A stretch of DNA of 5,815 nucleotides from Pseudomonadota bacterium (GTDB lineage Bacteria > Pseudomonadota > Alphaproteobacteria > Acetobacterales > Acetobacteraceae): NCBI GenBank assembly GCA_021826565.1, contig JAKAZJ010000149.1:1-5815 (forward strand), in the 5' to 3' direction. Below are positions 1 to 5,806 of this stretch, in pieces. Numbering within the stretch: the first letter of the stretch is position 1; each line of letters opens with the position of its first letter. Under the pieces are notes generated by a model. That model worked only from the letters and a program-made list of their open reading frames with translations. It was not told where the DNA came from and searched no databases. The position numbers and the translations under genes were made by a program.

Positions 1-352
1 TGTCGATTGTGCCGACGGCAACGGACCGTTCGCCGTGCCCGCCCGGCTTCTCGTTGGTCATCATCGCTGCCCAGATGCGATCCGGGTCCAGGTTCTCGCC
101 TGTGTCATCGCACAGCGCGGCCGGGTCGGCTTCCAGCACGCGGTCGGCGAAGCGCTCGCGGATCAGCCCGCCCTGGCCGTAGCGGCCGTTGGAGTTGAAT
201 CCGTAACCCACCACCGGCTTGCCGTCGCGGATCACGTTGGTGACAACGGCCACCAGGCTCGCGGTCATCTTGCTGAAGTCGATATAGGCATTGCGGATCG
301 GCGAAGCGAGGCGACAGCTGCGCTCGCGGATGGCGGTGATGCGGACGGGCAT
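1..352 (-). CDS. tarD: D-tartrate dehydratase-like enolase-superfamily enzyme (5' part only, cut by window edge)
   Basis: The N-terminal 117 residues of an enolase-superfamily acid-sugar dehydratase; the frame stays open to base 1, so the gene continues beyond the window. The translation begins MPVRITAIRE. It contains SPIRNAYIDFSKMT (about residues 17-30), VVGYGFNSNGRYGQGGLIRERF (47-68) and the NEKPGGHGERSVAVGTID stretch (100-117). From memory these are nearly the same as the start of Bradyrhizobium D(-)-tartrate dehydratase (TarD, about 389 aa), which converts D-tartrate to oxaloacetate with Mg2+ in the cytoplasm. This part is the capping domain that shapes substrate specificity; the barrel lysine base, metal ligands and histidine acid lie outside the window. 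The start at 352 is supported by GGAG (bases 359-362) 6 nt upstream. It is the last visible gene of the operon, 64 nt after the SDR stop. Family assignment is strong; tartrate specificity is likely but rests on a third of the protein. Confidence 0.88.
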   Translation of the reverse strand, partial: MPVRITAIRERSCRLASPIRNAYIDFSKMTASLVAVVTNVIRDGKPVVGYGFNSNGRYGQGGLIRERFADRVLEADPAALCDDTGENLDPDRIWAAMMTNEKPGGHGERSVAVGTID

Positions 353-416
353 GGGGGTCTCCGGGTCGGTCGTGGTGGTGCTAGCGCGATGCGCGGGATG
401 GGGAAAGACGCGGCAG

Positions 417-1133
417 TTACAGCGACGCACCGCCGCAGATCAGTATCTGCTGACCGGTGATCGCGGCGGCGTCTGGCGAGAGCAGAAAGGCGGCCAGCGC
501 CGCCACCTCGCGCGGCTGCACGAACCGCCCGATCGGCGGCAGGCGCGGTGCCACTCCGGCACGGGCGGGATCGCGTAGCATGGGCGTCTCAGTGGCACCC
601 GGTGCGATGACGTTGACGGTGATCCCGCGCGCGGCGAGTTCAAGCGCCCAGGAACGCGCCATCCCGACCAGCGCCGCCTTGGTGGCGGCATAGGCGCTGC
701 GCCCGGCCGCGCCGGCGGCGGTACGGCTGCCGATCAGCAGGATGCGCCCGCCCGGCGGAAGGCGTGGGGAAAGCGTGTCGGCAAGTGCCGCCGCCACCGT
801 GACATGCACCGCCCACATCGCCGCGGCACCTGCCGCATCCAGCGCGCCGAGCGGCGCGGTGCGCATGAACCCCGCAGCATGCACCACCGCGGTGACATCG
901 CGGATTGGGTGCAGGCACGCGGCACGTGCGGGTGGGTCCGTCAGGTCGAGCGTCGCGGCTTCGAAGCCCGACCCTGACAGAACGGGTGGCGTCCGGTCCA
1001 GGCCGAGCACACGCCACCCATCCGTCAGCAGCCGCTCAGCGATTGCCGCGCCGATGCCGGAACTGGTCCCGGTCACCACGGCGCGACGGGGCGCGGGCGC
1101 ACCGCCTGCTGCCGTGGCGACCGGCGTACTCAT
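417..1133 (-). CDS. Classical short-chain dehydrogenase/reductase (SDR), NAD-preferring
   Basis: A 238-aa single-domain Rossmann oxidoreductase of normal classical SDR length, presumably cytoplasmic. The cofactor glycine motif TGTSSGIG is at residues 21-28. An acidic residue ends the second strand (GLDR, D46), which in this family favours NAD(H) over NADP(H). HAAG (85-88) replaces NNAG. The catalytic serine is S136 (LLIGS) and YAATK (148-152) supplies Tyr and Lys. NVIAPGATETPM (174-185) and the C-terminal ITGQQILICGG stretch are typical of the family. The usual catalytic-tetrad asparagine (VNxT context) is histidine H110. The start at 1133 overlaps the binding-protein stop as ATGA, so translation is probably coupled. 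The frame is open much further upstream, to 1892, but that extension lies over the binding-protein gene and has no SDR content. The SDR probably oxidises or reduces a hydroxy/keto group of the imported compound; its substrate cannot be read from the sequence. Confidence 0.93.
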   Translation of the reverse strand: MSTPVATAAGGAPAPRRAVVTGTSSGIGAAIAERLLTDGWRVLGLDRTPPVLSGSGFEAATLDLTDPPARAACLHPIRDVTAVVHAAGFMRTAPLGALDAAGAAAMWAVHVTVAAALADTLSPRLPPGGRILLIGSRTAAGAAGRSAYAATKAALVGMARSWALELAARGITVNVIAPGATETPMLRDPARAGVAPRLPPIGRFVQPREVAALAAFLLSPDAAAITGQQILICGGASL

Positions 1134-2215
1134 GCGTGATACGCCTTGGCCTGCGTCACGATCGCCTTGGGGTCGAAATCGTTGATCGCGTCGATCAGGT
1201 CGTTGGTGTAGAGCGGCGCGACATCGGCGATCTTCAGCCCGTCCATCTGCGCTTCCAGCACGAATTCGTGCGGGTTGATGCTGCCCATCTTCGCCCCCGG
1301 ATAGGGCGGGCGATAGAGCCGGATACGCCGGCCGATGCTGGTCAGCACCGCCTGCACCGCCTGCGCGGTCGAGCTGCCGCGCGGCGCGGTTTCCGGGAAC
1401 ATCTTGATGAACGCCGCGGCGCCGCCCGCCGGGTTGGCCAGAATGAACTGGGAGGCCTTCGCCACCGATCGCCCGAACCCGACGGCGAGCGCCCGGTCGT
1501 GCGCCAGGAAGGCGCGCTTCGCGGTCAGGAACTGCCCACCGATCAGCGGGATGTTCTTCGGGCGCGGCACGAAATCGAGCTTGATCCCGGCGGCCTCGAT
1601 CTGCCCGAAGCCGACATCGAAATAGGCAAGCGCATCGATGTCGTGCTGCTTCAGCGCCACGCCGGCGGCCACGCCGGCGCCGACCGCGATCCACTTCACG
1701 TCTTTGGTCGGGTCGATGCCGATGTTTTTCAGCACATCCTTGGTGACCGGATATTCGGTGCCGCCAAACCCGGAGATGCCGATCCGCTTGCCCTTGAGGT
1801 CGGCATAGGACTTGATCGGCGAGCCGGGCAGCACCGCGACGTCCCATTTGTACGGATAGGTGTACTCGTAGAAATTGGCATCCTTGCCCCACTCGCCCTT
1901 GGCGAGCAGCGGCAGCTCGAAAGCCGGTACGCCGATGCCGATGTCGACGTCACCACGATCGATCGCTACCTGCACATTGGCGTTGGTGCCGAGCGCGCGC
2001 GGCACGAGGGTGAAGCCTTCGGCGCGGTTGTAGCCCAGCGCCTCGCCGATCACGGTGTTGATGACCACCGCACTCATGGATTTGAGGCCGATGCCGAAGC
2101 GCAGTGGCCGCAACCCGGCGGCCTGGGCGCGTGGCAGGCCGCTCGCCAGCGCGGCGGCAAAGGCACTGCCGGCCAGCGCCACCTGGCGCCGGGTCGGCTG
2201 GAACAGTTCGGTCAT
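1130..2215 (-). CDS. NitT/TauT-family (NMT1/SsuA-like) ABC substrate-binding protein with Tat signal
   Basis: A 361-aa periplasmic solute-binding protein. The N-terminus carries a twin-arginine signal: TRRQVAL (residues 8-14), a hydrophobic Ala/Gly-rich core (about 12-27) and a likely cleavage site after AQA (residues 30-32), which implies export as a folded protein by Tat. The mature part starts LRPLRFGIGLKSMSAVV and has features of the NMT1/SsuA type II fold: NVQVAIDRGDVDIGIG (80-95), SYADLKGKRIGISGFGGTEY (136-155, the family's 'dLkGKrIgv' segment) and an ALKQHDIDALAYFD segment (187-200). The start at 2215 is chosen because the signal peptide begins there. AGGGAG (bases 2227-2232) lies 11 nt upstream, slightly far. 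The gene sits 17 nt after the permease and overlaps the SDR start by 4 nt. Family members bind sulfonates, nitrate, pyrimidine precursors or aromatic acids; here context suggests a hydroxy acid, which is inference. Confidence 0.92.
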   Translation of the reverse strand: MTELFQPTRRQVALAGSAFAAALASGLPRAQAAGLRPLRFGIGLKSMSAVVINTVIGEALGYNRAEGFTLVPRALGTNANVQVAIDRGDVDIGIGVPAFELPLLAKGEWGKDANFYEYTYPYKWDVAVLPGSPIKSYADLKGKRIGISGFGGTEYPVTKDVLKNIGIDPTKDVKWIAVGAGVAAGVALKQHDIDALAYFDVGFGQIEAAGIKLDFVPRPKNIPLIGGQFLTAKRAFLAHDRALAVGFGRSVAKASQFILANPAGGAAAFIKMFPETAPRGSSTAQAVQAVLTSIGRRIRLYRPPYPGAKMGSINPHEFVLEAQMDGLKIADVAPLYTNDLIDAINDFDPKAIVTQAKAYHA

Positions 2216-2232
2216 GGTCGGTTTGACTCCCT

Positions 2233-3066
2233 TCAGCGTTTGCCGCGGTCGGCCCAGTGGACCACCCGGCGTTCCAGCGCCCGCACGATCCCGTGCAGCG
2301 CCATTCCCAGGGCACCGAGGATGATCAGGGCGGCGAACACCCCGGCCACGTCGGTTACCGATTCCGCCTGCGTGATCACCACGCCCATGCCCTGCTGCGC
2401 GCCGAGGAACTCGGCCACGATCGTGCCGAGCAGCGCATAGACCACCGCCATGTCGAGCCCCGCGAAAATATACGGCGCCGCGTTCGGCAGCTTCACCAGC
2501 CGGTACGTTTCCAGGCGCGTGGCGGACAGCGAGCGCATCAGGTCGATCCGCTCCGGCTCGACCGCGCTGAGGCCGGTGAAGCTGTTGATCATCACCGGAA
2601 ACAGCGCGAGCAGTGCGGCGATCGCGATCTTCGATCCGTCGCCGAAGCCGAACCAGATCACGATCAGCGGCGCGATCGCGACTTTCGGCAGGCATTGCAG
2701 GGCGAACGCGTAGGGCATCACCAGCCGCTCGATCGCGCGGCTTTCCGCCATCAGCGAGCCGAGCAGCAGGCCGAGCAAGGTACCGGCCAGGAAGCCGAAC
2801 GCGGCGTTGCGGAACGTGCTCCAGAGCGGGATATACCAGCCGAGCGGGCTCGAGGGCGCCACCGCGATGCCGGACCAGAGCGCGCGCACGACGGCGGCCG
2901 GATCGGGTAGGATGTAGCCGGGCAGATGCAACAGATGCACCGCGCCCTCCCATGCGCCGATCAGCGCGATGGCACCGAGGCCGCTGATCAGCGCGTGCGG
3001 CACCTCGCGCCGGTGGTGCGGTCGGGCGGAGGGGGCCGCGTCCATCGCCGTGGCGTGCGCGCTCAT
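2233..3066 (-). CDS. ABC transporter permease, NitT/TauT (SsuC/TauC-like) type
   Basis: A 277-aa inner-membrane permease of the binding-protein-dependent transport family, normal in length for SsuC/TauC. After a hydrophilic N-terminus (about residues 1-22), hydrophobic segments lie near 24-46, 88-108, 116-138, 145-165, 205-222 and 243-262. The cytoplasmic EAA loop that docks onto the ATPase is recognisable at about 178-204 (RSLSATRLETYRLVKLP, then PYIFAGL), with serine where the conserved glycine of 'LGAS' often sits. The QCLPKVAIAPLIVIWFGFG segment (124-142) is typical of this subfamily. The start at 3066 is set by the purine-rich GAGGGAGAGG (bases 3071-3080) 4 nt upstream and by the ATGA overlap with the ATPase stop. 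The open frame runs further up to 3657, but that part is a shadow of the ATPase gene. It works with the adjacent ATPase and binding protein as one importer. Confidence 0.93.
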   Translation of the reverse strand: MSAHATAMDAAPSARPHHRREVPHALISGLGAIALIGAWEGAVHLLHLPGYILPDPAAVVRALWSGIAVAPSSPLGWYIPLWSTFRNAAFGFLAGTLLGLLLGSLMAESRAIERLVMPYAFALQCLPKVAIAPLIVIWFGFGDGSKIAIAALLALFPVMINSFTGLSAVEPERIDLMRSLSATRLETYRLVKLPNAAPYIFAGLDMAVVYALLGTIVAEFLGAQQGMGVVITQAESVTDVAGVFAALIILGALGMALHGIVRALERRVVHWADRGKR

Positions 3067-3884
3067 GGCGCCTCTCCCTCGGCGTTGAGCAGGGCACGAA
3101 TGTCGCGCGCCAGCGCCGCGTAGCCGGGCGCGCTGACGATGGTGTCGAAGCTGCGCGGGCGGGGGATCGGCACAGCCAGGTCGCGCAGAATGCGCCCCGG
3201 GCGGGCCGACATCACGACCACGCGGTCGGCGAGGAAGATGGCTTCGGAAATGCTGTGCGTGATGAGCAGGACCGTCTTGCCGCTGGCCTGCCAGATGCGT
3301 TGCAGCTCGCTGTTCATGCGTTCCCGCGTCAACGCGTCCAGCGCGCCGAAGGGTTCGTCCATCAGCAAGATGCGCGGGTCGCGCACCAGCGCGCGGCAGA
3401 TGCCGGCGCGTTGCTGCATCCCTCCGGAAAGTTCGTACGGATATCGCGCGCCGAAATCGGCCAACCCCGTGATCGCAAGCAATTCGTCGATCCGCCCGTC
3501 CGCCGCGGCATGGCGTCCGCCGACCCGCAGCGGCAGACGAATATTCTCGCGCACCGTGAGCCAGGGCAGCAGGTTGGCCGCCTGGAACACCACGCCGGTC
3601 TCCCCCGACGGGCCGGCGATCGGGCGGCCGTCCAAGGTGAGCGTGCCTTCCTCGCACGGATCAAGGCCGGCGAGCAGGCGCAGCAAGGTGCTCTTGCCAC
3701 AGCCCGACGGGCCGACCACGCAGACGAACTCGCCGTCGGCGATGGTCAGATCGACGCCGGCAAGCGCGCGCACCGAGACGCCGGAGGCGGTCGCATAGGT
3801 CTTGCCGACACCGCGCAGCCCGATCAACGCCGGGGGCGCCGCGATCGCGATCGGCTCGGGGGCAGCCATGAGCAGGGTCTCCAT
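3063..3884 (-). CDS. ABC transporter ATP-binding protein, NitT/TauT (SsuB/TauB-like) type
   Basis: A 273-aa nucleotide-binding subunit powering the importer on the cytoplasmic face of the inner membrane. All ATPase motifs are intact: Walker A GPSGCGKST (residues 58-66), Q-loop glutamine Q101 (GVVFQ), signature LSGGMQQR (152-159), Walker B RILLMDE (171-177), D-loop ALDAL (181-185) and switch histidine H210 (LLITHS). The short length and lack of a C-terminal regulatory domain fit SsuB/TauB. The start at 3884 is preferred because GAGGAAAC lies directly upstream (AGGA about 4 nt from ATG). A second ATG at 3869 with GGAG about 9 nt upstream is possible and would remove five residues. The gene follows the lyase by 53 nt, a gap that holds a GC hairpin, and overlaps the permease start by 4 nt. 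The substrate is not determined by this subunit. Confidence 0.95.
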   Translation of the reverse strand: METLLMAAPEPIAIAAPPALIGLRGVGKTYATASGVSVRALAGVDLTIADGEFVCVVGPSGCGKSTLLRLLAGLDPCEEGTLTLDGRPIAGPSGETGVVFQAANLLPWLTVRENIRLPLRVGGRHAAADGRIDELLAITGLADFGARYPYELSGGMQQRAGICRALVRDPRILLMDEPFGALDALTRERMNSELQRIWQASGKTVLLITHSISEAIFLADRVVVMSARPGRILRDLAVPIPRPRSFDTIVSAPGYAALARDIRALLNAEGEAP

Positions 3885-3896
3885 GTTTCCTCGCAG

Positions 3897-3913
3897 GGCC
3901 GCCTGACGCGGCC
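3897..3913 (-). other. GC-rich mRNA hairpin between the lyase and ABC genes
   Basis: A perfect 6-bp all-GC stem, GGCCGC / GCGGCC, closes a 5-nt loop (bases 3903-3907). In the transcript it lies 24 nt after the lyase stop and 12 nt before the ATPase AUG, just ahead of the GAGGAAAC ribosome site. No U-run follows, so it is not an intrinsic terminator by the usual rule. It could protect mRNA ends after processing or set relative expression of enzyme and importer, as intercistronic hairpins do elsewhere, or be a chance product of high GC. Confidence 0.45.
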
Positions 3914-3937
3914 TTCTGATTCCAGTGAAAACGGCGT

Positions 3938-4879
3938 TCAGGCGGCCTCGCGCGCGTTCAGCCCCGCGGCGGCGACCGCGGCGCGGATGCGGGCAAGCTC
4001 GGCGACGGACGGGGCCTGGGTCGGCGCGCGCACGGTCGCGCTGCGCAGGATGCCGGCGGCTTCCATCGCGGCCTTCATGCAGGCATGAGCCTCGCCCGTG
4101 GGTTCGCCGGCGCCGTAGACCGCTTCCTTCAGCGGATCGATCTGCGCCTGCAACGCCATCGCGCGATGCAGATCGCCCGCCTTCACCGCCTCCAGCAGAT
4201 CGGCGATCAGGCCGGGCACCAGCGAGGCGAACCCCACCAGCGCGCCATCGACGCCCTGGACCATGGACGCGAGCAGGTACTCGTCGTGGCAGGTCAGCAA
4301 CGCCTTGCCCGGCGCGACGGCGCGGATGGCGGCGAGATCGCGGGCGTATTTGTTCATCTCCCGCGTGCCGATCTTGAACGCCTGGACGTAGGGCAGCGCG
4401 GCGAGCTCAGCGAGCAGGTCCGAGGAAAACGACGCCTTGGTCCAGGCCGGATAGACATGCACGAGCAGCGGCAGGCCGGTCGCCTCGCCGATCGCGGTGA
4501 AATACTCGATCACGTGGTTGCGGCGGAAGCCGAAGCGCAGCCAGTGATGCGGCGGCATCACGTCGAGCGCGGCGGCGCCCGCGTCCTTCGCCCAGCCGGC
4601 CTGCTCGACGGCGTCGCGGATCCCCTCGCAGACCACCGAGGAGATCACCGGGCAGAGGCCGCGCGTCGCCTCGGCGACGATGCGCGTGACCTCGGCGCGT
4701 TCGCGCGGGGTGAGCGAGAAGACCTCGCCGGTATGGCCATTGGTCATCATTGCCACCACGCCCTTTTGGCGGGCGAGCCAGCGGACGAAGCGACGCAGGT
4801 CCTCGGCATCGATCGCGTGGTCGGGGCGAAAGGGGATGGCGATGGCGGGGATCAGGCCGTGGAAGTTCATTGGTTGCAT
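3938..4879 (-). CDS. DapA/N-acetylneuraminate-lyase-family Schiff-base aldolase or dehydratase
   Basis: A 313-aa TIM-barrel enzyme of the DHDPS/NAL family, slightly longer than E. coli DapA (292 aa). Visible active-site elements are GHTGEVFSLT (residues 48-57, the family GxxGE motif), tyrosine Y143 (LLVHVYP) and the likely Schiff-base lysine K169 (AFKIGT). These predict covalent catalysis on pyruvate or another 2-keto acid. The DapA arginine that binds the aspartate-semialdehyde carboxylate (in YNVPSRTG) is absent: the same place reads YPAWTKA (143-149). Lysine biosynthesis is therefore unlikely and a catabolic keto-acid reaction more likely. The start at 4879 (MQPMNF) is chosen over the ATG at 4870 because AGGAG (4887-4891) is 7 nt from the former and 16 from the latter. 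The frame extends upstream to 5494 only as a shadow of the regulator. It sits 23 nt after that regulator, clearly in its operon. Relatives include 5-dehydro-4-deoxyglucarate dehydratase and 4-hydroxy-2-oxoglutarate aldolase; which one applies is unknown. Confidence 0.9.
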   Translation of the reverse strand: MQPMNFHGLIPAIAIPFRPDHAIDAEDLRRFVRWLARQKGVVAMMTNGHTGEVFSLTPRERAEVTRIVAEATRGLCPVISSVVCEGIRDAVEQAGWAKDAGAAALDVMPPHHWLRFGFRRNHVIEYFTAIGEATGLPLLVHVYPAWTKASFSSDLLAELAALPYVQAFKIGTREMNKYARDLAAIRAVAPGKALLTCHDEYLLASMVQGVDGALVGFASLVPGLIADLLEAVKAGDLHRAMALQAQIDPLKEAVYGAGEPTGEAHACMKAAMEAAGILRSATVRAPTQAPSVAELARIRAAVAAAGLNAREAA

Positions 4880-4886
4880 TTCGGGT

Positions 4887-4891
4887 CTCCT
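4887..4891 (-). promoter_or_regulatory. Ribosome binding site of the DapA-like gene
   Basis: AGGAG on the minus strand, 7 nt before the ATG at 4879. It decides the start between two in-frame ATGs three codons apart. The surrounding GGAGACCC is also found before the tarD-like gene at 352. Confidence 0.7.
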
Positions 4892-4902
4892 GGAAGGGGG
4901 GA

Positions 4903-5724
4903 TCAGGCGGTGGCGGTCTGGGCGGCGAAACCGCCGGAGGCCTGCATGGCGCGGGACAGGGAAGCGGCGGCGGCGAGAACGGGGGCGCGCGCGGCGGCCT
5001 CGAATGCGGCGATGGTCATGCGCGATCCGGGGGCGGCGACGCTGAGGCCGGCGACCGGCACGCCGTCCACATCGACCACCGGGGCGGCGAGCACGCGCAG
5101 GCCCAGCACCGTCTCCTGGTCGGAAAGCGCGTAGCCGCGCGCGCGCACGGCATCGAGCCGCTCGAGCAGGGTTGGCAAACCGGTCAGCGTGTACTGCGTC
5201 AGCGGATCGCGTGGGCGGCGTTCCAGGATGTCGATCTGAGTGGGGCGCGGCAGGCCGCTCAGGATCGCCTGGCCGATCGCGGTGGCATAGACCGGCACGC
5301 GGCTGCCGATGCGGACATCGACGCCGAGCCGGGTCAGGCCCGCTTGAATACGTTCGATATAAACGACGTCCGGCCCGTCCAGGACGCCGACCGAGGCGGC
5401 CTCGTTCACCTCGCCCACCAGGGTGCGCAGCACGGGGCGGGCGAGCGCGCGCAGGTCGGCCCGCGCGATCGCGTTGAAGCCAAGGGCAAGGCATTTCAGG
5501 GTCAGACGAAACCGGCGGGAATCCGGGACTTTCTCGACATAGCCAAGCATCACCAGCGTGTTGAGCAGGCGGAACGCGGTGGCGTTGTCGCTGCCGGTGC
5601 GCCGGGCGACCTCGGCCAGGGTGAGTTCGGACGCTTCGGCGGTGAACGCTTCCAGCACGCGGAATCCCTTGGCGAGGGACTGCACGACGTTCTTGTCGGC
5701 GGCGGGCGCGTCGGGTTGGGGCAT
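4903..5724 (-). CDS. IclR-family transcriptional regulator
   Basis: A 273-aa DNA-binding regulator, typical of IclR-family length. The winged helix-turn-helix spans about residues 13-78: VVQSLAKGFRVLEAF, then LTLAEVARRTGSDNATAFRLLNTL (about 34-57) as the HTH, then the wing GYVEKVPDSRRFRLTLK. The effector-binding domain covers about 88-260 and includes GSRVPVYATAIGQAIL (140-155), RARGYALSDQET (194-205) and the GVPVAGLSVAAPGSRMT segment (221-237), all characteristic of IclR/PcaR/KdgR proteins. It is the first gene of the cluster, 23 nt before the lyase and in the same direction, so it probably controls its own operon in response to a pathway acid. The start at 5724 has only a weak GGATCCC ahead of it; no better in-frame start is seen. 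Half-site repeats in its leader (5740-5763) are the likely binding sites. Whether it represses or activates cannot be told, but operator position downstream of the promoter favours repression. Confidence 0.95.
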   Translation of the reverse strand: MPQPDAPAADKNVVQSLAKGFRVLEAFTAEASELTLAEVARRTGSDNATAFRLLNTLVMLGYVEKVPDSRRFRLTLKCLALGFNAIARADLRALARPVLRTLVGEVNEAASVGVLDGPDVVYIERIQAGLTRLGVDVRIGSRVPVYATAIGQAILSGLPRPTQIDILERRPRDPLTQYTLTGLPTLLERLDAVRARGYALSDQETVLGLRVLAAPVVDVDGVPVAGLSVAAPGSRMTIAAFEAAARAPVLAAAASLSRAMQASGGFAAQTATA

Positions 5725-5739
5725 GGGATCCGTTTTAGG

Positions 5740-5763
5740 GTTCGGAATACGAACTTTAGTTCG
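5740..5763. promoter_or_regulatory. Putative IclR-type operator: three GTTCG/CGAAC half-sites
   Basis: GTTCG (5740-5744), CGAAC (5750-5754) and GTTCG (5759-5763) form two overlapping perfect inverted repeats sharing the middle half-site, GTTCG-N5-CGAAC and CGAAC-N4-GTTCG. Centres are 10 and 9 bp apart, about one helical turn each. A fourth CGAAC lies at 5808-5812. The 15-bp palindrome resembles the GTTCG-starting PcaR box known for the IclR family. The site lies between the predicted promoter and the regulator start, as expected for autoregulation. Confidence 0.65.
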
Positions 5764-5777
5764 CGTTGTCTGGCGGC

Positions 5778-5806
5778 CGATTAGGCCCGCCTTGATTCCA
5801 TGTCAA
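5778..5806 (-). promoter_or_regulatory. Predicted sigma-70-type promoter of the operon
   Basis: On the minus strand a perfect TTGACA -35 hexamer (5801-5806) is followed after exactly 17 nt by TAATCG (5778-5783), a weak -10 that keeps only the leading TA. Transcription would start near 5770, giving a leader of about 45 nt before the IclR ATG at 5724. The predicted start is 7 or more bp upstream of the half-site cluster. The -35 is convincing; the -10 is tentative. Confidence 0.5.

Noticed and set aside
385..395. Short CGCG-ATG-CGCG stem in the 64-nt gap before the tarD-like gene, as a possible terminator
   Set aside because: Only 4 bp with a 3-nt loop and no U-run; expected by chance in such GC-rich DNA.
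1134..1892. Upstream in-frame extension of the SDR suggesting a fusion protein
   Set aside because: The extension is a frame-shifted, Arg-rich shadow of the binding-protein gene; the SDR fold begins directly after the ATG at 1133, which forms an ATGA overlap.
905..2440. Plus-strand open frame of 511 codons opposite the SDR and binding-protein genes
   Set aside because: Arg/Asp/Gly/His-rich translation with no recognisable domain; it is the antisense shadow of two well-supported minus-strand genes in GC-rich DNA.
3067..3657. Upstream extension of the permease frame
   Set aside because: It lies over the ATPase gene in another frame and has no membrane segments; the start at 3066 has a ribosome site and overlap geometry.
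3255..4088. Plus-strand open frame of 277 codons opposite the ATPase
   Set aside because: It is antisense to intact Walker A, signature and Walker B coding sequence, and shows no domain of its own.
4085..5134. Plus-strand open frame of 349 codons opposite the lyase
   Set aside because: Antisense shadow of the DapA-like gene; no motif and a composition typical of reverse-frame GC-rich translations.
4880..5494. Upstream extension of the lyase frame
   Set aside because: It covers the IclR gene in another frame with an Arg/Pro-rich translation; the barrel starts at MQPMNF with a good ribosome site.
4750..5784. Plus-strand open frame of 344 codons opposite the regulator and the lyase start
   Set aside because: Low-complexity Gly/Arg-rich translation with no family features, lying across the antisense of the IclR gene and its promoter.
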